Below, in pieces: positions 10,943-21,906 of a DNA stretch of 64,000 nt (within the stretch, counting starts at the first letter, position 1; each line of letters starts with the position of its first letter). The notes under the pieces are model-generated. The model was not told where the DNA came from. It made no database searches and saw nothing but the letters and a program-made list of their open reading frames with translations. Both the position numbers and the translations under genes were made by a program. The DNA is from Flaccisagitta enflata. Taxonomy: Eukaryota; Chaetognatha; Sagittoidea; Aphragmophora. The stretch spans positions 5,766,001 to 5,830,000 of the forward strand of contig OZ231127.1 of the NCBI GenBank assembly GCA_965153355.1. The letters are read 5' to 3'.

Positions 10943-11358
10943 CAGGATTTTACTTGTTATTTGTATCCGGACAAAATCCGGACACTCTAATGTCAGCCAT
11001 TTTGAAGAAAGCCTAGTTTAGGCTCCCAAGGGGTAGGGGTAGTCACAAAAAATGGTTTGGCATGGTAATCCAGGTAGTTAGGAAGGTCATCCAACTATAA
11101 AAACTTGTCACAATGCAATAGACATTGCGGTGACACTGTTAACGTGGTGGTAAGTAGGGTTCTCGCGTCAAAAAGAGATTGTGACATTAGCCATTAGCTT
11201 ACCTTACCTTAGCAGGATTTATCATGAGACTAACAAACTGTTCTGCGTCATTTTGAATAGTGTCACCATCCTCCATCTATAATGGAGATAGAAGTGCCCC
11301 CATATCGCTATGCTGCTTCAATGAAAATTCATCTCACTGGGTCAACTAGTGTATTTAG
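10943..11358. other. Spacer, nothing recognised
   Basis: No repeats or coding signal identified. Confidence 0.4.
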
Positions 11359-11575
<217 letters not shown>

Positions 11576-12235
11576 CTCTATTGGGCATGCTGGCCTACAA
11601 TGGAATGTATTGTGGTGAAACTAATTTTTCTGTAGTAGACCTAAATCTGGTGGAAACACTTTACAAAAACATTTTAGCATGTGTCCTCAGTCAAATTTCA
11701 GCATAAAAAAAATCATCAATTAGTAAAAAGTCAATCATGATAATTGGGAAAGAAATAAAAATACATAAAGCAGAGGCAAATTTCCCAGGAGTCCAAATTT
11801 TTTATCAAATGATGGGAATTCCAAGTCCAAAAAAGTTGACCACAATCTATTAATCAGAAGTCTATAAAGAGGTTTAAACCAAAAATTGACCCATTTATTC
11901 ATTTTTCATAGTCCTCACGCAGATTTGGGTATCTATCTCATTTGTGCATAAAATCAATTTCAGAGAAAAAAAAAATATGGGGATCTGCTGGGCATGAGAG
12001 TATCAGGATGAGTCACTGCTGTGTTATTGATAAAAAGGAAAACATGGTAAAGAATGTGTGGTCAAATAGGGCCAACATGCACTTAATTCTCCTGTTTACA
12101 GTGGGTGAAAAAGAGCTTTAATTACTTTCTTTCTTCTATCTCTCACTGATTGTTTATATGTATCTATCTCTCTCTCATCTTAGTGAATTTAGAAATGGAA
12201 CAGGATTGATATTCTTCAGTTTATTTTTATCTTTT
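11576..12235. other. AT-rich spacer
   Basis: No coding or repeat structure recognised. Confidence 0.4.
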
Positions 12236-12497
12236 AACTTTACACCAACTTTGATTCTTCTTTCTCTTCTTATTCTTGTCATTGCTGATCTTCTACTTTA
12301 TCCTCTTCTTCTTCTTCTTCCTCTTCTTCTTTCTTCTTTATTCTTTATTCTTCTTCTTTAACTATTATTGTATCATCTTCTTCTTCTCCTTCTTCTTCTT
12401 CTCTTCTTCTTCTTCTCTTACTTTACCTTTAACTATTCTCCTTTTTCATCTTTTTCTTCTTCTTCTTCTTCTTCTTCTTCAACATCTTCTTCTTCTT

Positions 12498-12528
<31 letters not shown>

Positions 12529-13460
12529 TTTCTTCTTCTTCTTCTTCTTCTTCTTATTATTCTTCTTTTACTTCTTTCTGGTTGCCTAATCAGTACTCTC
12601 AGAATTTTGAGTTCATTCTACTCTTTCCTCGTTCTTGTCCTTCTTCTTGGTCTTCTTCTTCTTCTTCTTCATCTTCTTCTTCTTCTTCTTCTTCTTCTTC
12701 TTCTCCTTCTTCTTCTTCTTAACCTCTTCCTCTTATCTTCTTCTCTTTTTCTCCTTCTTATTCTGTTCTTCCTAGCGTCATTATGATAAAAGTAATTTTT
12801 TTAACACATTCACTCGTGCTAATGCCTCCTTTTTCTCCTCATTATTTCCTTCTTCCCTTCTTCCCTTCTCTTCTTCTTCCCTTCTCTTCCTCTTTTTTTC
12901 TTCTTCTTCTTCTTCATCCGCCTTCTTCTTCTTTAACTATTCTTTTTCCTTCTTTCTGGTTGCCCTAAATCAGTAACTCAATTTTGATTCATTCTACTGC
13001 CTTTCCTGGTTCTTGTCCTTCTCCTTCTTCTTCTTCTTCTTCTTTTATGGCCTTTCTTCTTCTTCTTATTTAAATATCTTCTTTATTCCTCTTCACCTCT
13101 CTCTCTCTCTCTTCTTTTTCCCTTCTTCTTCTTCCTCTTCTTCTCCTTCTTCCTCTTCTTCTCCTTCTTCTTGTCCTTCTTTTTTTCCTTCTTCTTCTTC
13201 TTCTTCTCCTTCTTCTTATTCTCCTTCTCCTTCTTCTTTTTCTTCTTCTTCTTCTTCTTCTTCTGTTCTTCCTCGCGTCATTATGATGAAAGTAATTTTT
13301 TCAACATTCTTGTGCTAATGCCTCCTTTTTCTCTTTCGCCTTCTTCTTCTTCTTCATCTTCCTCTTCTTCTTCCTCTTCTTTTTTTCTTCTTCTACTTCT
13401 TTTTCTTCTTCTTCTTCTACTTTTTTTCTTCTTCTTTTTGTTTTCTTCCTGTTCTCATTA
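12236..13460. repeat. Long (TTC)n-rich tract with a duplicated segment
   Basis: About 1.2 kb dominated by ttc/ctt trinucleotides. Non-repetitive phrases recur: 'tctggttgccta' with 'tcagtaactcaattttga'-type sequence at 12575 and 12955, and 'cgtcattatgat' with 'aaagtaattttt' at 12776 and 13277. The tract therefore grew partly by duplicating 400-500-bp segments. Poly-Ser/Leu/Phe frames are artefacts. Confidence 0.9.
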
Positions 13461-13518
13461 TTTCCCTACGTAATAGGTTTTAAAACTGAAACTAATCTTT
13501 TAAATCTTCAATCATGAT

Positions 13519-13700
13519 TCCTCTCCTCCTCCTCCTCCTCCTCCTCCTCCTCTTCCTCCTCCTCCTCCTCTACCTTCTTCTCCACCACCTTCGTCGCATT
13601 CTTCTTCCCCTCCTTCATCTACTTCATCTTCTTCTTTGACATTTTTGTCTTCTCCTTCCTTTTCACCTTCTTCTTCCTCTTCTCTCTTTCAGCACTTTTG
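13519..13700. repeat. (TCC)n and (TTC)n tract
   Basis: Pure tcc/cct runs at 13519-13570, then mixed ttc. Confidence 0.9.
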
Positions 13701-13927
13701 TCATTTTTTTGCCAGAATTTTGATTGCCGGTCTATGCCGGACTACTTCAATATGAGGCCCAAAAATTATGAAATAAGCCACTTTGGTTCGCCTAAACGTT
13801 CTTTTTTTGTCAATTCTTTGAGGGAGGAATCCATTTTGGTTGAAAAATTAGTAAATAAATGGCGTAGATAGAAAGACATGCAATTGTAAGCTTCCTCGCT
13901 CGCTCTGAACACGCACATCCCATTGTG

Positions 13928-14142
<215 letters not shown>

Positions 14143-14221
14143 GCCATTACGTTCATTCTAAGAGTCAGCGACGGATATGCCTCATGCTCCAATTAGCTGC
14201 AGTAATTAACTCCACTCCGAT

Positions 14222-14345
14222 AGACTAGCGACTGATTCAGAGGCTTTGTCTGTCCGTCCATCCATCCGTCTGTTGGTCCGTTGGTCCATTGGTCCATAAG
14301 TCCATTGGTTCATTGGGCCATTGGTGCATCCGTTACGCACTAGTC
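14222..14345 (-). mobile_element. Subfamily B fragment with a 'ttggtcca' tract
   Basis: 'agaggctttgtctgtccgtcc' (reversed 3' part), a tandem 'gttggtcc/attggtcc' run, and 'gttacgcactagtcgg'. The hairpin is missing. Confidence 0.5.
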
Positions 14346-14962
14346 GGAAATTGCAACATCGGGCTTTTGAGATATGGTGTGTGTATTGAGGGTGTGTGGA
14401 AAGGGGATATGGAGGGGGGGGGGGAATTACTTTGAATTTGTCTTCTAAAGACAGCCTTTTGTTTGTAGTTCACAAAATTGCCGTTAGTTCAATCATCACT
14501 CATCTGTCCAGAACAAAAGTGAATGGCAATTTTGAGTCACATGACCACGTCGGCCAAAAAACAGTTGTCTAAAAAAACGGTTCTGTTCTGGTTGTGACTA
14601 TAGCTGTAGATTTTCAAAGTCCTGTGACTTTCAACTGTAGTTTTTCTCTTTTTCGTTTTTCATTTAAAGATCCCGTTAAGAGTACTTAAGTCATTGTTTA
14701 TTCTTCCAATCGTCAATATTTCTTTTGCCTTTCTTTCTCAACAGTTCTGTTTTATTATGGAAGCATTGCTTCATCCCTAATTGTCTCGTTTTTAAAGAAA
14801 AAAGTATTTCTTCTATTGGCGTTAGCCATTTGGAGATTGTTGCCATCTCTCTTTGTATTCCAGAAAAAAAAGTTTTAGCTCATCGACGATCTGTCCCAGA
14901 AAAAACTTTCAAATGCTATCATAGAAAATCTGGTGATACTTAAAAGAAAGAAAAGAAAAGAA
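14346..14962 (+). promoter_or_regulatory. Upstream region of the zinc-finger gene with candidate splice acceptors
   Basis: A pyrimidine-rich run, ttcttttgcctttctttctc, followed by AACAG ends at 14744, and a second, tctctctttgtattccag, ends at 14862. Both look like 3' splice sites for a 5'-UTR intron ahead of the ATG at 14963. I see no confident TATA box. Transcript data would decide. Confidence 0.35.
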
Positions 14963-17164
14963 ATGGCGACCCACGCTGAGAAGGAAGAGACTCTGAAACG
15001 CGAAACAGGCCCAAATACAAACTCGGCTGACCAGGGCTCCAAGGAAAAAAAGCCCAAAACCGAAGAAACATCACACACGTGCCCTCTGTGCTCATTCAAA
15101 TACTCTCAAATGAGCGACTTGAAAGATCACATTCTAAGTAGTCATACGAAACAAAACGCTTTCCAATGCCATCTATGCTCATCAACTTTCGCATTAAAGA
15201 ATCTACTCCAAGACCATTTAAAGACGCATTGGGGAGAAGCGATTCTCCACTCTGAACATTCCACATGCCATGATTGCCCCTTTTGCGAGTCGTCGTTTAT
15301 TCACAAAAGTGATTTGAATATTCACATCAAAAGTCACGGAGAAAGACCTTTTCGATGTCATCTTTGTTCTTCAGCGTTTAATCATGACAGCAATCTAAAA
15401 GTTCACATACGTAATTTACATTGTGTCAGAACGAAACCCTTTCAATGTCCTCTTTGTCCACACGCATTTGACGCCAAGCAGAATCTGGATATTCACGTGA
15501 GGACTCATACAGGAGAAAAACCTTTCCAATGCAACCTTTGTCCAGCCGCCTTTGGTCATCAAGGCAACTTGAAAAGACACTTGAGAAGCCACAAGGGAGA
15601 GAAGCCATATAAGTGCAATATCTGTGATAAAGAATTTGCTCAAGGAAGAAGTCTAAAACGACATAAATTGGCGCTTCACACGGAAGACACTCACGATGAG
15701 AAACGCGTTATTAAGACTCTCACAGCGGAGGAACAAACATTAAATAAGACCCACAGAAAGGAACCGCATCACATAGAGACTCCGAATGAGAGATGTGATG
15801 ATAATACTCCCACAGCGGATGAACAAACATTTAATAAGATCCACAGAAAAGAAACGCATTACAAAGACATTCCCAATGAGAGACCCAATGATAACAACAC
15901 TTGCACGAGGGTACTAACATTTAACAAGACTCACAGAAGAAAAGAAGCTACATTCAGATGCTACCAATGTCTGGCCGAATTTGATCAAACGTACAAGCTG
16001 AAAGCGCACATGTTAACACATACTCGGGTAGAGGTGTTCCAATGCCATATTCACCTTTGCCCGTTTGTAACAACTCAGGAGGAGAAATTGAAAGATCATG
16101 TGACAACAGCTCATACCGCAGAAAACTCGTTTGAGTGCCACCTCTGTCAGTCGGTTTTCATGAGAAGCAATCACCTGTTAGCTCACTTGAGGACGCGGCA
16201 CACCGAAGAAGAAAAGCCATTTCAATGCGCCATTTGCCAGGCTAAATTTGGTACGCAAATTAATTTGAAAAATCACGCCAGGACTCACGTAAAAGACAAG
16301 CCATTTACATGCGATCGATGTCCTCGTGCTTACCATCTGGAAAGCAGTTTGACGAGACACAAAGTTATTCACCTCACGCAGAAACCATTCAGATGCCCAC
16401 ATTGTTCATCTGCGTTTTCTCATGAGAGTTATTTGGAAGATCATGTGAAAACTCATACCCAAGATGATGAAGATATTGAAGATGCTGAGGATTTTGAAGA
16501 CGCTGAAGAAGATGGAGATGTGCAAGATGCTGAGGATTTTGAACTTACTGAAGGAACAGAAGATGCTGAAGATTCTGAAAATTGTGATGATACTGAAGAG
16601 ACTGGAAATGAAGAAATGAAAGAACCCTTAAAAACTCCAACATTTGTGTGCCTTCTTTGCATGTGTGCCTTTGATGACATTGGCGCTTTGGAAAGACACC
16701 AACTGTTTCACGCCAGGAAAGAACCCACAAAGGATCACACTAAGAAAAAACCCACAAAGGATCACACAAAACCCACAAAGGATACAAAACCAAATGATGA
16801 TCATTCCTACTTTGCTCCTTCCAAACAACCTCTCAACAAGCCCACATGTAAACAAGAAGATAGTGTTTTTGATGAGTACCCTATCATTAATGATGAGACT
16901 AGGCCACTTCATTGTAAGCAAGAAAATAATGTTTCTGAAGAGTACCATATCACCAACGATGTTAATGATGAGTACCATATCGTTAATGATGATGTTGAGC
17001 CACTACAATGTTATTTCTGTCCTTCTGCGTTCTCAACAATGGTGCAGATGACCTCTCACGAATGCTCTCATACTGGTGAAAAGACCAAAGATAGACCAAA
17101 AGCTCTTATTTGTGAAGTCTCAGATTCTGATCAAGTCCAGACAACTCGCGCTAAGTTATGTTAA
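14963..17164 (+). CDS. C2H2 zinc-finger protein, 15 fingers, 733 residues
   Basis: Probable nuclear, sequence-specific DNA-binding transcription regulator. The frame is open upstream to a GTG at 14933, but the first ATG is at 14963, with G at -3 and G at +4, so I start there. Fingers (first Cys to last His) lie near residues 40-61, 69-89, 105-125, 132-153, 162-182, 190-210, 218-239, 333-353, 361-384, 392-413, 422-442, 450-470, 478-498, 563-583 and 683-703. Canonical linkers (TGEKPF, KGEKPY) join fingers 5-7. Finger 9 has CHIHLC, a four-residue spacing between cysteines. Residues 250-328 hold three degenerate ~36-residue repeats, 500-551 is strongly Asp/Glu-rich, and 587-610 repeats KPTKDHT. 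N-terminal KEKKPK may be a nuclear signal. No KRAB, BTB or SCAN domain seen. Uninterrupted over 2.2 kb; nothing suggests decay. Target genes cannot be inferred. Confidence 0.92.
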   Translation: MATHAEKEETLKRETGPNTNSADQGSKEKKPKTEETSHTCPLCSFKYSQMSDLKDHILSSHTKQNAFQCHLCSSTFALKNLLQDHLKTHWGEAILHSEHSTCHDCPFCESSFIHKSDLNIHIKSHGERPFRCHLCSSAFNHDSNLKVHIRNLHCVRTKPFQCPLCPHAFDAKQNLDIHVRTHTGEKPFQCNLCPAAFGHQGNLKRHLRSHKGEKPYKCNICDKEFAQGRSLKRHKLALHTEDTHDEKRVIKTLTAEEQTLNKTHRKEPHHIETPNERCDDNTPTADEQTFNKIHRKETHYKDIPNERPNDNNTCTRVLTFNKTHRRKEATFRCYQCLAEFDQTYKLKAHMLTHTRVEVFQCHIHLCPFVTTQEEKLKDHVTTAHTAENSFECHLCQSVFMRSNHLLAHLRTRHTEEEKPFQCAICQAKFGTQINLKNHARTHVKDKPFTCDRCPRAYHLESSLTRHKVIHLTQKPFRCPHCSSAFSHESYLEDHVKTHTQDDEDIEDAEDFEDAEEDGDVQDAEDFELTEGTEDAEDSENCDDTEETGNEEMKEPLKTPTFVCLLCMCAFDDIGALERHQLFHARKEPTKDHTKKKPTKDHTKPTKDTKPNDDHSYFAPSKQPLNKPTCKQEDSVFDEYPIINDETRPLHCKQENNVSEEYHITNDVNDEYHIVNDDVEPLQCYFCPSAFSTMVQMTSHECSHTGEKTKDRPKALICEVSDSDQVQTTRAKLC

Positions 17165-17189
17165 ATGTTCATTGTAGGTTTGGTGTTTT

Positions 17190-17310
17190 TTTTATGTCAT
17201 ATTGATTGTCATATTAATGTCATATGTCATATGGATGTCATATTGATAACATATTGTTGTCATATTGATTCTCTTATTGATGTCATATCGATGTCATATT
17301 GATTGACAAG
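17190..17310. repeat. ~12-bp 'tgtcatattgat' minisatellite in the gene's 3' flank
   Basis: Eight or more imperfect tandem copies beginning about 25 bp after the stop codon, so probably within the 3' UTR. Confidence 0.8.
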
Positions 17311-17489
17311 TTGATGTGGGAAGAGTTCACATGGATGTCTTGAGTACCTTCTCAAGCACCTTCTTCCTATTGAAAATAGTGCCTGAGAAGGTACTTGAAA
17401 CGCCCATGTGAACGTCCCCCTGTACAAAATGCTCAGTTTCTTCATGGGTTTTTGATATCCTACAGAAAGAATGCTGTTGAAAGAGGAAG
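17311..17489. repeat. Imperfect inverted repeat after the zinc-finger gene
   Basis: 'gagttcacatgg' at 17324 and 'ccatgtgaacg' at 17404 pair, and 'accttctcaagcacc' at 17346 pairs with 'gagaaggtact' at 17383. A ~90-bp stem-loop could form. Possible foldback or transcript-end structure. Confidence 0.45.
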
Positions 17490-17735
17490 GGACGCGGGGT
17501 CGCAATATTGTTGTGGACGGGTGGGCAGGGACATCCAAACCCTACCCACACCCCATGCTCCACCCCACTAACACACATACTTAAAAAAAACATCTAAAAC
17601 GCTCACTTTTCGACTTGTGCGTTACTGACGGACGAATGGACCGAGGGGTGGATGGATGGACAGATGGGTGGATGGATGGACAGATGGATGGATGGACAAA
17701 GCCTCTTAGAGAGTTGCGTGTCCGCAACTTAAAAG
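17490..17735 (+). mobile_element. Hairpin-ended element, subfamily B2
   Basis: 'cggggtcgcaatattgttgtgg' start, 'gggtgggcagggacatccaaaccc', 'cgctcacttttcgacttgtgcg', a long ggatggat/gacagatg tract, 'caaagcctctta', and hairpin AGTTGCGTGTCCGCAACTTAAAA. The 5' block differs from subfamily B but is shared with copies at 33.8, 37.5 and 39.9 kb. Confidence 0.7.
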
Positions 17736-18101
17736 TAAGCTAGAGGTTAATCAATTGCAGTGAGAGCAGTCAGTTTCAGAATGTATGTTGATGCGTTAGT
17801 TAGTTAATTAGTTGTATAGTTTCTTGTTAAGAAATTATGTAGAGTGTTTAACCTGAGTGACAGTTAAGCCAATATTTTAAGATTGGGTAAGTGTAATGCT
17901 CATATCTCAAAGATTTGACATAACGTATAGCTTATCATTTGTATGGCACACTATTGGGCAGTAGCAGCAAGGTCATATGAGGTTTGTTTCATTCGTCAAC
18001 TTAATAAGCGACAGTGACATTCAATACATAAATCAATTAAATAACATCATTCATGAGGGCATTAAGGGGGGATTTTGGGAAAAGCGAAGATTTAGTGATA
18101 A
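17736..18101. other. Spacer, possibly 3' tail of the LINE
   Basis: If the RT remnant (18102-18947, minus) kept its 3' untranslated tail it would lie here. No poly-A or simple-repeat tail is obvious. Confidence 0.3.
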
Positions 18102-18947
18102 CTAAGTGTCTGCAGCCATGTATTTTGACAGACGTGAGATAGTCGAATTACGGTGGCCAGGGAGTGATTCATGAAACTTTTTCCTGGCTTTTGCAAAAAT
18201 GTCAGTCAGAGATGGAGAGCCAAAACCCTCTCTTAATGCGCGAACGCTTTCCCATCTTTGAAATGTGAAAATTTTTCTTATCGAATCATTCAGAGCCGTG
18301 TTACAATCATTCATCTGTCTCGACGAGTAATCTTTCATTGCTGAGGCATAAGAAAAACACGGTACGCAGTGTGAGTACAAAAGATGCATTTGGATTGGTT
18401 CGTTTTTTGTCTGAATTTGATTCAATATCGAATTTGCTGATCTGTTATAGGATCTCAGATCGGCCTCGTGAGAGAAAGAGAACGCTGGGTTACTCGTGAT
18501 AGTGACACCAAGATACTTTATGCGATTGACAATATCAATGTTACATCCAGAAATAGTAAGGGGTTCTATTATACTGTAGTCGACAGTGTTTTTGGAGAAA
18601 ACCATGATATTGGATTTTTTAGCGTTGAAAGAAAGTCCATAAGTTGAACAATAGCTTTCACATTCGTTAATCATTTTTTGTAAGCCTGACCTAGTGGGAG
18701 CCAATAAGACTATATCGTCAGCAAAGAACAAAGACGCAAGAAACACTTTACCAATATGGCAGCCCAGTTTCATTTGACGGAGCTGATTTACCATACCATC
18801 ATAATAGACCGCAAAAAAATCAGGCGAGTTTATTCCTCCCTGTTTGATACCCAGTGGAACTGCAAAAGAGTGACTAGTTTCAGAGCCCCACTTTACTTCG
18901 GAATACATATTTCCATACCAGAAAATTAGACAAAGTATAATGCACAA
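18102..18947 (-). pseudogene. Non-LTR retrotransposon reverse transcriptase, 5'-truncated
   Basis: A 281-codon frame matching the C-terminal half of a LINE reverse transcriptase. Residues 33-42 (GIKQGGINSP) correspond to the conserved [GV].RQGG..SP block. FADD at 75-78 is the catalytic Y/F-x-D-D motif, followed by IVLLAP. FNAKKS near 106-111 and IKYLGV near 142-147 are the following conserved blocks. The first codon is TTG, and about 20 further codons are open upstream before a stop, so the start is not a real initiation site. The endonuclease and N-terminal RT are missing. The substitution YYDGMV, where most LINEs have Y-x-DDL or Y-x-NDL, may reflect decay. Clade (CR1, Jockey or related) cannot be fixed by eye. 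Flanked by hairpin elements. Confidence 0.85.
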
Positions 18948-19101
18948 AGGATATGATATCCATGATGTCCAAAATTGTCGGTCTTAGAAAGTATTAAGGA
19001 ATTGAATAAACAATCTTACTTAAATACCAACTGTTTAGTCTGAGTGCAGTATCAAGGAAAGATTTCGCTTTGAAAACATGTTGCAGACTGTTTTTACTGC
19101 A
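18948..19101. other. Spacer upstream of the LINE remnant
   Basis: Minus strand continues in frame for about 20 codons then stops. No further RT motifs seen. Confidence 0.4.
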
Positions 19102-19225
19102 TTTTTAGATGCGGTCACGCGAATCTACACTTGGCCATGTTGGTCGGTAGGTCGGTAGGTCGGTCCCAAATATTCTAAAATTTCGAGCCATTACTCCCTG
19201 CCACCATAATTACAGACGGGCCGTA
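19102..19225 (-). mobile_element. Decayed hairpin-ended element (A/U-like)
   Basis: TTTTTAGATGCGGTCACGCG end, 'atctacacttggc', a 'ggtcggtaggtc' tract, 'cattactccctgcc', and 'gggccgtagggta' toward the 5' side. Confidence 0.5.
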
Positions 19226-19421
19226 GGGTATATAATTACGGAGCAATTCGTGACGATGACTTTTGTTTTACTTTCACATTGATTGTCCAGCTACGACTGG
19301 TGCGGTGGTATAGGGAAAACTTCTTTTTTTTTGGGGGGGGGGAATTGAAACAAAATGATAACGACCCCGGAAGGACAAATTTGGGTTTAATCATGACCAA
19401 CTGACTAAAGACATTCAAGCA
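19226..19421. other. Spacer with poly-T/poly-G run
   Basis: A t/g homopolymer run at 19322-19341; otherwise nothing recognised. Confidence 0.4.
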
Positions 19422-19548
19422 TTTTTAGGTGCGACAAAGCACCTCCATAACTGGCTGTGTCTTTTGGTAGGTCGGTCAGTTGGTCTGTCGGGAAACGTAT
19501 TCGTTTGAGATCTACACGCTGCACCTCATTGGCCTACTTGGCCTTGTT
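19422..19548 (-). mobile_element. Hairpin-ended element, subfamily G
   Basis: Minus strand: AACAAGGCCAAGTAGGCCAAT start, 'gaggtgcagcgtgtag', a GACC tract, 'gacacagccagtta', and 3' AGGTGCTTTGTCGCACCT then AAAAA. The 'ggccaagtaggcc' 5' block is subfamily-specific and shared with 21777 and 53791. Confidence 0.75.
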
Positions 19549-20034
19549 ATAGTCACGTTCGCATTTACCAATATGGAAAAGGTTTTCTGATCAGAGCATC
19601 ATCATCAAGTGGTGCAAGAATACCCATCTATAGACACCTTTTTCGGGCGCGCCAATGCAACTCTAGATATGTATGATATATCCAGTCCTTTCCGTCAATT
19701 GGTTGATCTGTCTGTTGGTCCATTACACAATCATTTGACAATCCATCCAGTGGCAGTGAACCTATTTCCCTTCTTGGCCAAGTTAATTTTTCAAAATTTT
19801 TTCATCTTCTGTTCTTTTCAAATCATTATTTAGCTCTGAGTTTGTAAATGGCTGTAGTGCTGTGGGTTTTGCGTAGGAAGTATTAATCATATGGATCAAA
19901 GTCATCCTAATGCTTATTTCATCTGCCGTTAGGATAAATATTTTGTTTTGTTTTTGAAGAAAAAAAAACAGAATAAAATTGGGTGAAGATGCTGACATTA
20001 TAAAACAATTTTGAAAATCTCTGCCAGGATTACA
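19549..20034. other. Spacer with a degenerate GTCC-tract fragment
   Basis: Around 19680-19760 words such as 'ttggttgatctgtctgttggtcc' suggest remnants of an element tract; no ends seen. Confidence 0.4.
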
Positions 20035-20189
20035 AACAAGGCCGGATACACGGCAATACAGTCGCGGACGGTTGGGCAGGAGCAGTGATGCTAAAACCGA
20101 TCGCAATTCGAAAATATTTCGGACGGACGGACGGACCGACGGACCGACCGACACGGCAAGGTGTAGAGTCGCGTGTCCGCGACTAAAAA
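20035..20189 (+). mobile_element. Hairpin-ended element, subfamily U
   Basis: AACAAGGCCGGATACACGG, 5' motif AGTCGCGGACGG, a GGAC/GACC tract, and 3' AGTCGCGTGTCCGCGACT then AAAAA. The 5' AGTCGCGGAC and 3' GTCCGCGACT are exact reverse complements, and both differ from subfamily A. Confidence 0.8.
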
Positions 20190-20374
20190 GAAAAGGAAAA
20201 TAAAAGATTTAAAAAAAAAAAAGATTTAGTCTGATAATTAGAGTGCCTATACCCCGTAATGAAGATGACCTGATCAAAATACCTCTTGCATTTTGACACT
20301 CCGTCACAAGTGATCACTACAGAGAATCACGTAGCAGCGACTAAAAAATTCTTTTGCCGAATACGGAATACCTA

Positions 20375-20711
20375 TACAGTCAGCGGACTAAACACAATAG
20401 GTATATATATCACTCCGTTGGTTTTGATCCAACATACTGATGTTCAACAGAATGCTGTAAACAACAACTGGTTGTTGAAATTACAGCCGGCTATTAAGTT
20501 ACAAAGTTGGCAAAAATCCAACTTTCACTAAATAGAATGAGACCTGCAGATTCATAATTCTGATGAAATTCTGAGAAATTTGATATGTCACACTTAACAC
20601 TTTTTGTAAAAAATAATTACGTTGCATTATAATTAAATTAAACATTGATAAATTTTTTTATTTTTATATAAAAGTATATATATACCTATTGTGTTTTGTC
20701 CGCTGACTGTA
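20375..20711. mobile_element. Mariner-type MITE, TACAGTCAGCGGAC ends
   Basis: Long inverted termini TACAGTCAGCGGACTAAACA and the reverse at 20680-20711, extending through 'caataggtatatatat'. TA lies on both sides (20373-20374, 20712-20713). CAGTC-type termini and TA duplication point to Tc1/mariner. No transposase; interior about 260 bp. Confidence 0.8.
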
Positions 20712-20970
20712 TATCTTCTCTAACTCGGTAGGACGCACTGAAAATTAACCCGGAAGAACTTACCCAGAGGACGAAGTTACCATTTCCATCATTGATTTTG
20801 GTTCAGTCAATATCTCTATCAGTTCTTTCCGACCTTGAAAGGTTAAGTTATGAAGGATCTCCATACTTTAATCGCCAAATGAGATAAATGCAAAATGATT
20901 GAGAGAAATTCGTTGATAAAGCGCCAAAAAAGTGAAAAAATTATTTATAATCATCTCATTTATGCTTAGA
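20712..20970. other. Spacer
   Basis: No feature recognised. Confidence 0.4.
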
Positions 20971-21105
20971 CAGAGTTACAAATTTGCATCGAAAATCAAA
21001 ATATCAACAAAATAAGAACATAGCGCGCTTAGTACATGATTTAGGGATCGAGCCATGTTCTTATTTTGTTGATATTTTGATTTTTTATGCAAATTTGTAA
21101 TTCTG
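20971..21105. repeat. Inverted repeat with ~50-bp arms
   Basis: 'cagagttacaaatttgcat...aataagaacat' and its near-exact reverse complement 'atgttcttatt...aaatttgtaattctg' flank a ~33-bp loop. Probably a short foldback element; the ends lack clear duplications. Confidence 0.75.
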
Positions 21106-21620
<515 letters not shown>

Positions 21621-21776
21621 TGTCTCTGTCTTTCTGTCCTTATCGTTGGCTTGTGAAGTTGCAGAATCGCGGCGTAGCGACGATTTTTTGGCGAGTCGAT
21701 GAAAGTAAACAAAAAAGTCGAAAACAAACAAAAGACTCTCAAAGGAAAAAAAAAATGAAAAGAAAAAAAAGATAAG

Positions 21777-21906
21777 AACAAGGCCAAGTAGGCCAATAAG
21801 GTGCGACGTGTGGATCGTTGAACGAATGCGTTACCGACAGACAGACAGACCAACCGACCAACCAACGGACACAGGCAGTTAGAGGGGTGCTTTGTCGCAC
21901 CTAAAA
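21777..21906 (+). mobile_element. Hairpin-ended element, subfamily G
   Basis: AACAAGGCCAAGTAGGCCAAT, 5' AGGTGCGACGTG, 'atcgttgaacgaatgcgtta', a GACA/GACC tract, 'acacaggcagttaga', and 3' GGTGCTTTGTCGCACCTAAAA. 5' AGGTGCGAC and 3' GTCGCACCT are exact complements. Confidence 0.85.

Noticed and set aside
12276-12722. Poly-Ser/Leu frames in the TTC tract
   Set aside because: Trinucleotide repeat translated in all frames; no domain.
14933-14962. Upstream extension of the zinc-finger frame
   Set aside because: The upstream codon at 14933 is GTG, and the first ATG in good context is 14963.
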